Assembly: GCA_028343855.1 (NCBI GenBank)
Contig: JAOLZN010000003.1
Location: forward strand, 1 to 64,000
Length of the DNA stretch: 64,000 nt
Direction of reading: 5' to 3'
DNA from: Candidatus Nitrosopumilus sp.
Lineage (GTDB): Archaea; Thermoproteota; Nitrososphaeria; Nitrososphaerales; Nitrosopumilaceae
Below, piece after piece: positions 17,342-26,331 of the stretch. The notes under the pieces were generated by a model. The model had not been told where the DNA came from. It saw only the letters and a program-made list of their open reading frames with translations, and ran no database searches. Numbering within the stretch: position 1 is the first letter of the stretch; the number at the start of each line of letters is the position of its first letter. The position numbers and the translations under genes are program-made.

Positions 17342-18265
17342 TTATTTTTTTGTAGATATAGCACCTTTACTTGGTTTGCAAATTATTGTTTGACATTCAA
17401 TATTTGCTGTTTTGAAACCTTTTGCCATTGCAGTACTAATTTTTTTTAAATCAAATGAATTTTTTGAAAATGCAATTACTGATGGACCTGCACCGCTAAT
17501 TGTTACACCATATGCTCCTGCCTTTAGTGCATTTTGCTTAACTTGCTTATATCCCGGAATCATATGTTGTCTTGCAGGCTCCACAATTACATCCACAATC
17601 GAATTTCCAATTAATTTTGGATCTTTTTTCATAAATCCTGCTACTATTGCTGAAGCATTTGATAAATTTAATACAGCATCTGTTAATTTCACTTTTTTAG
17701 GAATTACTCCGCGTGAAACTTTAGTTTTCTTTTTTGGAACCTCAATTTTTGGGACTGCAACACACATTCTCAGATTGGTTGGTGATTCAATTTTAATTAC
17801 ATTTAATGGATCTGTTTTTACTATAACAAATTCTCCTAAAACTGATGCTGCAACATTATCGTAATGTATTGTTCCAGCACTTGCTTTTTCACCAAATCCA
17901 GCAAATTCGACAAGTTGATTAGAATTTAACTTAATTTTAAATAATTTTCTAAATGCTACTGCAGTTGCTGCTGCAGATCCAGCACTACTACCCATTCCAA
18001 ATCCAGCAGGTATTCCTTTTTTTATTTGTATTTCAATACCACTTTTTATTTTTAATTTTTGTTTCATATTTTTCACCACTAATCCAGCAGTATTTTTTTC
18101 TGGATTTGTAGGAATGTTATCATCTGTAATAATTGTAATACCTTTTTTTGTTTTTGTTAATGTAATTTCATCATAAAATGCATCAATTGCTAATCCAAAT
18201 GTATCAAATCCTGGACCCAAATTAGCTGTAGATGATGGTGCTCTTACTGTTACTTTTGATACCAT
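17342..18265 (-). CDS. thrB: Homoserine kinase (GHMP family)
   Basis: The 307-residue kinase phosphorylates homoserine for threonine synthesis. GHMP motif 1 is PSSTANLGPGFDTFG (about 11-25), motif 2 the phosphate loop GFGMGSSAGSAAAT (about 90-103) and motif 3 GAYGVTISGAGPSVI near 255. The ATG directly follows the stop codon of the GPN GTPase gene upstream, indicating one transcript. Confidence 0.93.
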   Translation of the reverse strand: MVSKVTVRAPSSTANLGPGFDTFGLAIDAFYDEITLTKTKKGITIITDDNIPTNPEKNTAGLVVKNMKQKLKIKSGIEIQIKKGIPAGFGMGSSAGSAAATAVAFRKLFKIKLNSNQLVEFAGFGEKASAGTIHYDNVAASVLGEFVIVKTDPLNVIKIESPTNLRMCVAVPKIEVPKKKTKVSRGVIPKKVKLTDAVLNLSNASAIVAGFMKKDPKLIGNSIVDVIVEPARQHMIPGYKQVKQNALKAGAYGVTISGAGPSVIAFSKNSFDLKKISTAMAKGFKTANIECQTIICKPSKGAISTKK

Positions 18266-19024
18266 TTAATCTTCTACCTCTTCACCTAAATTAAGAATTC
18301 TGCTTAATGCACTCTCAAGATTAACAATTCCTTCACCGGTTGAATTTGAAATTGGAATTAATCCTTGTGCAAATCCACTAAGATTTAATCCTCGTAGAAT
18401 GCTTGTAGTAAGTGTATAAGTTTCACCGTCAGTATCATTAGATATTGCATTTTCTAATGTGTTCAAATTAGTTGACCATTGTAGAATATCTTTTAATTTA
18501 GTTTCTATTACATCAGTTTTTGTTATTGCATTTACTGTTGGTAAATTAAGTCGTAACCTAATTGATGTTGCTAATAATGCTATTGATACAAAGTTAACAG
18601 GAGTAGTTACTATTGAACCATCAAAAAGAAAGATACTTGTTTTTTCATCTGATGTAATATTATCTATAATGAATCTACCACTAGAACGATATGCAAATAA
18701 TTCAATCTGACCTGGTGTATCAACAATCAAGTAATCTGGATTTATGTTATTAACTTCATTTTGTATCTCATCAATTTTTGATGCAATCAAATCATTTGCC
18801 ATTACTAATGCACCATTTGGTCCAAGACTATACTGTTGCATTATTGAAACATAATCCACATAATCTCTAACATCAACATCACAATTGTATGGCATGCTTT
18901 CAACACCGGGATCTAAATTTAGTACTGCAGCAAATGCTCCGTTTCTTGTATAATACTCATATAATTTCGATGTTAATGATGATTTACCAGAACCAGCTGT
19001 CCCTGTAACAAAAATTGTTTTCAA
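18266..19024 (-). CDS. GPN-loop GTPase
   Basis: The product belongs to the GPN/XAB1 family. The P-loop GTAGSGKSS starts at residue 8, the family-defining GPN motif is in LGPNGALV near residue 70, and the G4-like AITKTDV lies near 166. Eukaryotic relatives help assemble RNA polymerase II; archaeal homologs form dimers with unknown clients. Translation starts at TTG (19024). Confidence 0.9.
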   Translation of the reverse strand: MKTIFVTGTAGSGKSSLTSKLYEYYTRNGAFAAVLNLDPGVESMPYNCDVDVRDYVDYVSIMQQYSLGPNGALVMANDLIASKIDEIQNEVNNINPDYLIVDTPGQIELFAYRSSGRFIIDNITSDEKTSIFLFDGSIVTTPVNFVSIALLATSIRLRLNLPTVNAITKTDVIETKLKDILQWSTNLNTLENAISNDTDGETYTLTTSILRGLNLSGFAQGLIPISNSTGEGIVNLESALSRILNLGEEVED

Positions 19025-19244
19025 TCTGTCTTGGCTTCTTTTCTTTGCTTATATTTCAAACTAGATGAAAATTGAAGAAATTTTTAATGAATTTTATTTT
19101 ATAATTATTTTAAATTTAGAATTAATCCAAAAAACCACCCAAATCTCAATTTAATCCTCTTTTTTATGCCTAAATATAGGCGTGAAGATTCTATAACTAA
19201 AATTTCATCAACTTTCATATTTGATTCCTTAAAAAAAATATCAA

Positions 19245-20258
19245 ATGAACTGGAGAATAGTAGCTATACCTGTTACATTAATTCCAATTATTCTAATTGC
19301 TATTCAATTTGATATTAAGATAGAAGATATTCTTGCAATTGGTATTTTTCCATTTGTGGGAGCAATTATTGCTATGATGATTAAACTAGGTTTACAGGGA
19401 GTTAAATTTGCATATATCACTAGAAAATATCTTGGCAATACTGATTCATTTTTAAAATTAGTAGGAGTTCGAGTAGGTAGTGAATTTATCAAATTTACAA
19501 CTCCAATGTTTATTGGTGCAGAATTTGTTGTAATTTATTATTTGAAGAAAAAAGGAATAGAACTTTCAAAAGCTACATGGATTGCACTTGTTGATATTGT
19601 AACTGAAGTTCTTGCAGCAGGTTTATTGTCTATGTTGGCAGGAATAATCGCATTATTGAATGGAGCATATGTTGTAGGAATAGTAATTTTAGCTACTAGT
19701 ATTTCTATCACAACGTTATGGATGGTTATGTTTTTCTTATCATCTAAACATACATTTCAAGTTCCAAATGTTTTAGAAACACTTGTTACAAAATTAGGAA
19801 AAGAAAAAGGAACTAAAATTATTAATCAAACAAATAATTGGATGGAAGAAACTTGTACTATGATTAGAGAAAATATAAAAACTCCAGAATCTAAAAAAAT
19901 ATTTACAGTTTCATTTTTACTTTCAATGGTTTCTTGGTCATTCTATGGAATTTCTTTTATGATTATTGCAATGGGAACTGGTTACATAATTAATGCATTT
20001 GATTCGATAATGGCAGTTATGGGTGCAAATGCAATTGGTAATTTACCTATTACAATTGGTGGTTCAGGTTTAGCTGAATTTGGTATTGTGGCTTATCTAA
20101 ATAATTTAAATCCATTTGATTTTAGCATCACTGAAGGAATTCTTGCTTGGGATGCAGTAATTGGTTGGAGAATTGCAACATATTATGTTCCAATAGCAAT
20201 TACATGGCTATTATTAGTAAAATTAGCCTTGAGTAAAATTCCAAAAACACAAAATTAA
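19245..20258 (+). CDS. Lysylphosphatidylglycerol-synthase transmembrane family / flippase-like protein
   Basis: The 337-residue protein has about eight spans and the family marks RVGSEFIKFTTPMFIGAE near 77 and NAIGNLPITIGGSGLAEFG near 262. It lacks the cytoplasmic aminoacyl-transferase domain of true MprF. Archaeal relatives of this size (UPF0104) often accompany glycan or lipid-carrier genes and may flip lipids; no glycosyltransferase is immediately adjacent. Substrate unknown. The 220-bp gap before it is AT-rich and holds no gene I can support. Confidence 0.8.
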   Translation: MNWRIVAIPVTLIPIILIAIQFDIKIEDILAIGIFPFVGAIIAMMIKLGLQGVKFAYITRKYLGNTDSFLKLVGVRVGSEFIKFTTPMFIGAEFVVIYYLKKKGIELSKATWIALVDIVTEVLAAGLLSMLAGIIALLNGAYVVGIVILATSISITTLWMVMFFLSSKHTFQVPNVLETLVTKLGKEKGTKIINQTNNWMEETCTMIRENIKTPESKKIFTVSFLLSMVSWSFYGISFMIIAMGTGYIINAFDSIMAVMGANAIGNLPITIGGSGLAEFGIVAYLNNLNPFDFSITEGILAWDAVIGWRIATYYVPIAITWLLLVKLALSKIPKTQN

Positions 20259-20295
20259 TAGAAACCACTTTATCGCTAAATGATTTTTTTTATTT

Positions 20296-21096
20296 ATGAA
20301 TTATAAAAATAAAACAGTTTTGATTACTGGAGCTTCATCAGGAATTGGTAAACAAACTGCAATTGAATTTGCTAAATTAGGTTCAAATATTATTTTAGTT
20401 GCAAGAAGAAAAGATAAACTTGAACAAGTAGAAAATGAATTGAAGCAATTCAATGTAACCACATTAGTTTGTTCATGTGATGTTTCAAAAAAGGATCAAG
20501 TAGAAATTATGTCAAAAAATGTTCTTGAAGAATTTAATTCTGTAGATATTTTGATAAATAATGCTGGTTTTGCAATTTATGGTTCTGTATTTGATCTCTC
20601 AATTGAAGAAATAGAATCTCAGATGGAAACTAATTATTTCGGTATGATTTATTGTACCAAAAATTTTCTTCCATTAATGTTAAAGAAAAAATCAGGTCAT
20701 ATAGTTAATGTAGCATCAGTTGCAGCAAGTTTTGGATTACCTGGAATTGCTTCATACTGTGCATCAAAATTTGCAATGTTGGGATTTTCTGAAGGTCTTA
20801 AACATGAGCTTAGTGGTACTGGGGTTGGAATAACAGTTGTTAGTCCAATAATGGTAAAAACTGATTTTTTTGAACATCCATCTTTTGAAAAAATGCCAAA
20901 ATACTCTCCAACATCTCTTAATTCTAAAACAGTTGCTAAAGCAATAGTGAAAGCTGCAAATTCATCTAGACTTGAAATTATTACACCATCAGTAGTTAGA
21001 ATTGCAGTATGGTTAAAACACACATTTCCTTATTTTATTAATCCAATTTTGGGAAAATCTTTCAAAAAACAATTAGATTCTACAAAAATTGACTAG
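20296..21096 (+). CDS. Short-chain dehydrogenase/reductase
   Basis: This 266-residue classical SDR has the cofactor loop TGASSGIGKQ near residue 10, NNAG near 92, and the catalytic SVAAS...SYCASK series (Tyr/Lys near 154-158). An arginine after the second strand (VARRKDK) favours NADP(H). The extended C-terminus with hydrophobic residues resembles the DltE/retinol dehydrogenase-like group. Substrate not inferable. Confidence 0.87.
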   Translation: MNYKNKTVLITGASSGIGKQTAIEFAKLGSNIILVARRKDKLEQVENELKQFNVTTLVCSCDVSKKDQVEIMSKNVLEEFNSVDILINNAGFAIYGSVFDLSIEEIESQMETNYFGMIYCTKNFLPLMLKKKSGHIVNVASVAASFGLPGIASYCASKFAMLGFSEGLKHELSGTGVGITVVSPIMVKTDFFEHPSFEKMPKYSPTSLNSKTVAKAIVKAANSSRLEIITPSVVRIAVWLKHTFPYFINPILGKSFKKQLDSTKID

Positions 21097-21098
21097 TT

Positions 21099-21488
21099 TT
21101 ATTCTTCAGATGCTTGATTGGAATTACTCTCATCTATCAATTTAATTGATTTTAATTTAAAATCATAAATTGCATTCATTTCGATTTCTTTCTCTTTTTC
21201 TAAAAACTCTGAAACTTTTTTACTTAATGGTGCTTTATGTTGTTCAAAATTAAATTCGTAAACAAGTCCTTTTTCTAATTCTGCAATTTTAATTTTTTCT
21301 GATAAATCCATTGTAACTATTTGTCTTCCATCCTCTACAGGTTCATACAATTGAGTGTCTATTTTATTATCATCTTGATACATTTCTAAAACATATCCTG
21401 AAATTTTTAATTTTTTAGGTTTTTCAAATTTAGCATTTTGAATTTCATCAGTAACCCAATCAGGAATCTCATCTTTCTTTTTTACCAT
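21099..21488 (-). CDS. Hypothetical acidic protein
   Basis: The 129-residue protein mixes strands and charged helices, is acidic at the C-terminus, and has no cysteines or membrane span. It starts MVKKKDEIPDWVTDEIQNAKFEKPKKLKISGYVLEM. The beta-rich middle (EPVEDGRQIVTMDLSEKIKIAEL) could be an OB-like fold, but I cannot assign it. It follows the zinc-protein gene by 12 bp on the same strand, so the pair is probably one transcript. Confidence 0.6.
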   Translation of the reverse strand: MVKKKDEIPDWVTDEIQNAKFEKPKKLKISGYVLEMYQDDNKIDTQLYEPVEDGRQIVTMDLSEKIKIAELEKGLVYEFNFEQHKAPLSKKVSEFLEKEKEIEMNAIYDFKLKSIKLIDESNSNQASEE

Positions 21489-21500
21489 TTTAAATTACCA

Positions 21501-21812
21501 CTAACTATCTAGATTTTTATCTTTTTTACTTTTATTCCACCATTCAAGGTAGTCATCACTTTTATCATCACGTGTTCTTTCTTTTTGATTTAATTTGTAT
21601 CTAATATCTGAAATTTGTTCTCTTGATGCATATAATCCACATTTTTTACAAATGAAATTCTTTGTATTTTTATCCATTTCCATTGGAATTTCAACTTCAT
21701 CGTATAATTTGTAAAGATCTTGTCTGTCTCTATCTTCTTCTGCAACTTCCTCTTCGTACTTAGTTAGAATTTTCTTCTTTGCTCTTGCTGTACATTCAGG
21801 ACAAACAACCAA
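21501..21812 (-). CDS. Small zinc-binding protein (two CxxC)
   Basis: The 103-residue protein has CPEC at 4-7 and CKKC at about 54-57, enough for one zinc site. Between them is a highly charged helix and after them a charged tail (RYKLNQKERTRDDKSDDYLEWW). It starts at TTG (21812). Charged zinc proteins of this kind often bind nucleic acid or ribosomes, but no family is recognised. A strong hairpin (21874-21941) precedes it, and ATAAAATAT read on the minus strand near 21870 may be its TATA box. Confidence 0.65.
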   Translation of the reverse strand: MVVCPECTARAKKKILTKYEEEVAEEDRDRQDLYKLYDEVEIPMEMDKNTKNFICKKCGLYASREQISDIRYKLNQKERTRDDKSDDYLEWWNKSKKDKNLDS

Positions 21813-21873
21813 TGAAATTCAGATTAATTTTTTCCATAAAAGCGTTCGCACGTTCTTTATTGATCGATATTTT

Positions 21874-21941
21874 ATCTGACACGCGGATTTTTTCATCATC
21901 CCTTGCGGTCCGTTCGCCCATCGAAATCCCGCGTGCCAGAT
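21874..21941 (-). ncRNA. Long intergenic hairpin: candidate RNA element or 5' leader structure
   Basis: Arms 21874-21890 and 21924-21941 pair over 17 bases with one bulged G, around a 33-nt loop (21891-21923). One pair is G-U if the RNA is read from the minus strand but would be A-C on the plus strand, so minus-strand transcription is favoured. The arms contain CACGCG-type GC-rich words unlike the AT-rich surroundings. The heptamer CGTTCGC occurs at 21843-21849 and in the loop at 21911-21917. It could be a small RNA, a leader element of the zinc-protein gene, or the 3' end of the glycosyltransferase mRNA. Confidence 0.5.
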
Positions 21942-21965
21942 GAGAAAATTCCTAAAAATAATCTA

Positions 21966-23201
21966 TTATCTCTTTTCTTCCAATATTTCAGCTGCAATTT
22001 TTGCTGAATTTTGAGCACCATTAGGAATAAAATTTTTTGAAAATTCCTTCAAATTGTCCTCAAAATCAGTATAATTCTCTTTAATTCTTGAGATTCCTTC
22101 TGTTACATGTTTAGTTTTAAGCGCTAAAATTCCAAGATTTTTCTCTTGAGCCCATTTGATATTATTTGTATGCTCATCGTATATTGGAATTCCAATAATT
22201 GGCTTTGATTTTCCACCCATTATTTCACCCATTACTGTATGTGAACCATTAACAACAGTATATTCACACAAATTCAATACAGTATCTTTTTCTTGTTCAG
22301 ATAAAAATCCAATATCAATTTGTACCCAATCAATTTTTTTTTCTAATGCATCTGAAATTGAATATTTATTTCCATCTTTATCTAATACTGAATCAATAGC
22401 GGATTCATTTCTTGCATGTGAGATAATTCTTTTTTCTTTTTTCATTTCATTTTGATGAAATACTTCTTCATATCTTTGACCTGTTCCATCATTTGTAGAT
22501 TTATTTCCTGTTCTCATCCAATATCCAAAATTATTATTTTCAACTAATTTTTCAAGATCTGTTTTAGTTTCATTTTTAATTTCTTTATTATTTGTAAAAT
22601 GTCCAACATAAACTACTTTGTGTTCAGCTTCTTTTATGAAATTTAAATTATATTCACACATAGTATATGGGGGAGGAGAATCTGCAACAAGAATTTTTGT
22701 TGCTTTATTGATTTGTTTTGCAATAAAAATTAATGATGGATAAAGATATGATCTTGAATTATATAATTTTGGTCTAAATTGATTTGTAACAAACAAACTT
22801 GGAATATTTCTATTATTTGCTAAAATATTTGATCCCATATCTCCATCATTAATTACTAAATCAAATTTTTCTTTATTGTATAATTTTCTCTCTTCTCGTA
22901 AATAATTAATAATTTGTCTAATGAGTGAGGGATTATTTTGAATTGGTAATAGAATATTCATTAATGATTTTGAAACACTAGGTCCAAATTTTCCATCAAT
23001 AGGTGTAGGCATTAAAATTTCATGAATTTTTTCTTTTTTATCAGGAAATTTTTTCAATAATTTTTCATAAACATGGTCCTTACTAGAAAAATGAACATCT
23101 AATTCTTCTTTAAATTCAACTGCTAATGCATCATTTAATCTCATCATTCGAGAATAATGACCACTTCCCCATGGATAGATAAATTCACCTATTTTGAGCA
23201 C
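21966..23201 (-). CDS. Glycosyltransferase-like protein (GT-B fold)
   Basis: The 411-residue protein starts with a GT-B-type N-domain (MLKIGEFIYPWGSGHYSRMMRL, with a glycine-rich loop and GHYSR). Late in the chain, VNGSHTVMGEIMGGKSKPIIGIPIYDEHTNN matches the donor-binding segment of MurG/UGT-like enzymes, where a glycine run precedes P-x-G-x-P. Relatives transfer sugars to lipids or polymers. Donor and acceptor are not predictable. It lies just downstream of the ThiI-like gene on the same strand. Confidence 0.7.
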   Translation of the reverse strand: MLKIGEFIYPWGSGHYSRMMRLNDALAVEFKEELDVHFSSKDHVYEKLLKKFPDKKEKIHEILMPTPIDGKFGPSVSKSLMNILLPIQNNPSLIRQIINYLREERKLYNKEKFDLVINDGDMGSNILANNRNIPSLFVTNQFRPKLYNSRSYLYPSLIFIAKQINKATKILVADSPPPYTMCEYNLNFIKEAEHKVVYVGHFTNNKEIKNETKTDLEKLVENNNFGYWMRTGNKSTNDGTGQRYEEVFHQNEMKKEKRIISHARNESAIDSVLDKDGNKYSISDALEKKIDWVQIDIGFLSEQEKDTVLNLCEYTVVNGSHTVMGEIMGGKSKPIIGIPIYDEHTNNIKWAQEKNLGILALKTKHVTEGISRIKENYTDFEDNLKEFSKNFIPNGAQNSAKIAAEILEEKR

Positions 23202-23231
23202 AATTTCTAATTAAATATGGTGTTTAAATTT

Positions 23232-24347
23232 TCAATGATTTTCATCTAATGAGTCTAAAATATCATGAACATTATTTGCTCCTAATCTAACAAAAATTTC
23301 TTGTTTTGTTTTGTGAGCAGATTCTACACTAGTTTTAGAAAATGTAGTAACATCATTTGAAGTAATATTGATCATTTTTTCTAATTTTTTGATATTTCGT
23401 TCCAAACCTATCTCTTTTGCTTCTGTAAATAATTCGTTATCTACACCTGTAAGAGGAATAATTGGAATTCTGTTTTTAGTAAATACATGATTTAATGCAT
23501 TATCAATAAAATTTGCAGGAAATATTAGTGGTGATAATGCTAAAGATATTTTTTTGTTTGAATGATTTAACATTATTTCTAATATTGAATTTACATAAAT
23601 TAAATAATTTTTAACCCCATTTGGTTTTATTTTTAAATGATAAAATTCTAATTCAACTTTTTCTTGTACTAATCTTGGAATTATTTGATTAATTATTTTA
23701 GCTAGATTCATTAGTTCAGATTTTTGTCTATAACAAACTATGATTTTTGTATCATAACCTTGCTTAATTGTTTCATAACATGATACTGCTGAAATTTCAT
23801 CGTAAATTGCACAAATTGTTTGTTGATCTTGTGATTGATATGGAATTCCACCTTTACCATTATCTGAAAAAATGCAAATGTATGCATTATTTTTTGTTAA
23901 ATATGTATAAAGCAATTTATCAAAATTTTCATCAGTTCCAGGATAAGCTCCTAAATTAGATTTTTTTTCAATTATACTTGATGTAGCGGCTATTTCTATA
24001 TCTTTAACAAGAAATCCTTTTGATATTCCCTCTACTTTTACTAAAAATTTTTCTCCTTTTAATAATAAATTTCCTCCAATTGCTGTTATTTCTGAAATGA
24101 TATTTTGAAAATCATTTTTTACTTGTCTTGCGATAGCAATTTTTTCAATACCAAAAAGTAAATTGATAGCTGATGATGCAAAAACAGGATCATTTGCATC
24201 AACTAAAATAATATCTCCATCACGTTTTACAGAATTATATTCTTGATTTTTTATTTTAAGAATTTTTTTAATATTTTTTATTAATTGAGGAATTTTATTT
24301 TTAGAAAATATACTTGGAAAAACTACTACATATGATATTTCATTCAT
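23232..24347 (-). CDS. ThiI-like THUMP protein with a degenerate PP-loop
   Basis: The 371-residue protein has a ferredoxin-like start and a THUMP domain (about 70-165) ending in GKGGIP, which matches the GPGGLP linker of ThiI. The next segment aligns with the ThiI adenylation domain (SAVSCYETIKQG versus SPVAGYLAMKRG), but the ATP-binding SGGxDS is replaced by residues around IYDEIS (184-188 region). A C-terminal segment (IIPLTGVDNELFTEAKEIGL) also resembles ThiI. ThiI makes 4-thiouridine in tRNA; this one probably binds tRNA but cannot use ATP the usual way. It is divergent from the APS reductase gene. Confidence 0.65.
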   Translation of the reverse strand: MNEISYVVVFPSIFSKNKIPQLIKNIKKILKIKNQEYNSVKRDGDIILVDANDPVFASSAINLLFGIEKIAIARQVKNDFQNIISEITAIGGNLLLKGEKFLVKVEGISKGFLVKDIEIAATSSIIEKKSNLGAYPGTDENFDKLLYTYLTKNNAYICIFSDNGKGGIPYQSQDQQTICAIYDEISAVSCYETIKQGYDTKIIVCYRQKSELMNLAKIINQIIPRLVQEKVELEFYHLKIKPNGVKNYLIYVNSILEIMLNHSNKKISLALSPLIFPANFIDNALNHVFTKNRIPIIPLTGVDNELFTEAKEIGLERNIKKLEKMINITSNDVTTFSKTSVESAHKTKQEIFVRLGANNVHDILDSLDENH

Positions 24348-24392
24348 CTTTTATATTTTCAATTCTACTTGTTTATAATTTAGCACAAATTT

Positions 24393-25148
24393 TTGGGTAA
24401 TCAATATAAAAGAAATATTTTAAATGAATATGTGACAAAATTTACGCAAGAACAAGTAGATGATCTTAATTCTACAATTAAAACAACTGAAGAAGCTTTA
24501 CAATGGGTATCTGATAATTTGCATCCTAAGGTTGCTAAAGCATCAAGTTTTGGTGCAGAAGATGCAGTTGTGATGGATATAATGTTGAAAATTAATCCTA
24601 ATTTTCGATTTTTTACTCTTGATACTGGAAGACTTCCACAAGAAACCTATGATATTATGGATATTGTTAGAAAAAAATACAATATTTCAATTGAAGTATT
24701 GTTTCCTGATACAAAGGAAGTTGAAGAAATGGTTAAAGAAAAAGGAATGAATCTTTTCTATGAAAGTGTAGATAACAGAAAACAATGTTGTGAAATTCGT
24801 AAGGTGCATCCAATGAATAAAATGTTGAATACTTTAGATGGTTGGATAACAGGATTGAGGCGTGATCAAACCAAAAATCGCGAGGATGTTACTATTTTTC
24901 AATTAGATCATGGTCATGGTGGAATTTTAAAAATTAATCCAATAGTTGACTGGACATGGGATCAAATTCAAGAATATATTAAAAAAAATAATTTGCCATA
25001 CAACAGTCTTCTTGACAAGGGTTTTCCAAGTATTGGTTGTGAACCTTGTACTCGAGCAATAAAACCTGGTGAGGATATCCGTGCAGGTCGATGGTGGTGG
25101 GAACAAGATGGTAACAAAGAGTGTGGCCTTCATATAGACCATAAATAG
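24393..25148 (+). CDS. cysH: Adenylylsulfate (APS) reductase, assimilatory, Fe-S type
   Basis: The 251-residue protein reduces activated sulfate to sulfite. Signature cysteines of the 4Fe-4S APS-reducing subgroup are complete: CC at 132-133 and CxxC at 216-219, with the catalytic ECGLH at 243-247. The nucleotide-binding motif [12 protein letters not shown] (51-62) and [11 protein letters not shown] (76-86) are present. The CC/CxxC pair implies APS rather than PAPS as substrate. Translation starts at TTG. It is 10 bp upstream of the ATP sulfurylase gene. Confidence 0.93.
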   Translation: MGNQYKRNILNEYVTKFTQEQVDDLNSTIKTTEEALQWVSDNLHPKVAKASSFGAEDAVVMDIMLKINPNFRFFTLDTGRLPQETYDIMDIVRKKYNISIEVLFPDTKEVEEMVKEKGMNLFYESVDNRKQCCEIRKVHPMNKMLNTLDGWITGLRRDQTKNREDVTIFQLDHGHGGILKINPIVDWTWDQIQEYIKKNNLPYNSLLDKGFPSIGCEPCTRAIKPGEDIRAGRWWWEQDGNKECGLHIDHK

Positions 25149-25158
25149 AGGCTTAGAT

Positions 25159-26301
25159 ATGTCCGAAAATAATTCAATTAAAGCACATGGCGGAGTTTTA
25201 ATTAATAGAATTACTAAGGTAGATTCTACCGGATTATTTTCAATTACTATTACTGAAGATTTAGCAAATGATGTAGAGAACATTGCTGATGGAATTTTTA
25301 GTCCTCTAGAGGGATTTTTGGGACAACAAGATTTCGAAAGTGTTGTATCTCGTGGAAGATTATCCAATGATTTAGCATGGACTATTCCAATTGTACTTGA
25401 TGTTGATGAAGAAACTGCCTCTAAAATGAAAGAAGCTAAAGATGTTTTGTTAAAAAATCCAGATGGTATTGGAGTTGCAGTATTACATGTCGATGAAACA
25501 TTTAGTTTTGATAAAGAAAAAACTGCTCAAGGAGTTTATGGTACTACTGATTCATCACACCCTGGTGTGGCATATACAATGTCAATGAAAGATTTCTTGG
25601 TTAGTGGAAAAATTGATTTTATTCAAAGACCAAATGATACTGAAATTAGAAATAATAGATTGACACCTACTCAAACTCGAGAATCATTTGCAAAAGCTGG
25701 TTGGAAAACAATTTGTGCATTTCAAACAAGAAATCCACCACATGTAGCACATGAAATGTTGCAAAAGACATCCATAACTACCCGTGATGGTGTTTTTGTT
25801 AATCCTGTAATTGGTAAGAAAAAATCTGGTGATTTTGTAGATGAAGTGATTGTAAAGTGTTATGAAACTATGATAAAATTATACTATCCTGAGAACAGAT
25901 GTAAACTGGGAACATTACACACACAAATGAAATACGCCGGTCCAAAAGAGGCAATTCATCATGCAATTATGAGACAAAACTATGGTTGTACTCATATCAT
26001 TATAGGACGTGATCACGCAGGTGTTGGCAAATTCTATGATCCTATGGCAGCACAAAAAATCTTTGATGATTACCCTGAACTAGAAATTTCTCCAGTGTTC
26101 TTCCCACCATTCTTTTATTGTAAAAAATGCTTAACATACACAACTCCAAAAGCATGTCCACACGATAATGATGTAAAAGAGCAAATTAGTGGAACTGCAC
26201 TTAGAGAAATGATTCAAAATGGTCAAGCACCATCTGAATTTATCTTAAGACCTGAAGTAGCAAAGGTAATTTTGGATACTCCAAAACCTTTTGTTGATTA
26301 G
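25159..26301 (+). CDS. sat: ATP sulfurylase (sulfate adenylyltransferase)
   Basis: The 380-residue enzyme makes APS from ATP and sulfate. Active-site motifs [11 protein letters not shown] (about 190-200) and GRDHAGVG (about 284-291) are intact. A late zinc-type cluster ([20 protein letters not shown]) is typical of the archaeal and bacterial homo-oligomeric Sat. No kinase domain is fused; the APS kinase is a separate gene at 8.1 kb. It is co-directional and closely spaced with the APS reductase gene. Confidence 0.96.
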   Translation: MSENNSIKAHGGVLINRITKVDSTGLFSITITEDLANDVENIADGIFSPLEGFLGQQDFESVVSRGRLSNDLAWTIPIVLDVDEETASKMKEAKDVLLKNPDGIGVAVLHVDETFSFDKEKTAQGVYGTTDSSHPGVAYTMSMKDFLVSGKIDFIQRPNDTEIRNNRLTPTQTRESFAKAGWKTICAFQTRNPPHVAHEMLQKTSITTRDGVFVNPVIGKKKSGDFVDEVIVKCYETMIKLYYPENRCKLGTLHTQMKYAGPKEAIHHAIMRQNYGCTHIIIGRDHAGVGKFYDPMAAQKIFDDYPELEISPVFFPPFFYCKKCLTYTTPKACPHDNDVKEQISGTALREMIQNGQAPSEFILRPEVAKVILDTPKPFVD

Positions 26302-26331
26302 ATATTTATTCAAACAAATTTACATTAGCTC

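Noticed and set aside
19166-19312. 48-codon plus-strand frame starting MPKYRREDSITK, overlapping the flippase start
   Set aside because: It has a plausible polar N-terminus but runs out of frame into the flippase gene, its second half is low-complexity Asn/Ser/Tyr, and no promoter stands out.
21816-21900. Possible box C/D RNA: ATGATGA-like word in the hairpin loop and CTGA downstream on the minus strand
   Set aside because: The boxes are about 75 nt apart with no C'/D' boxes, and the intervening strong stem is not expected in C/D RNAs.
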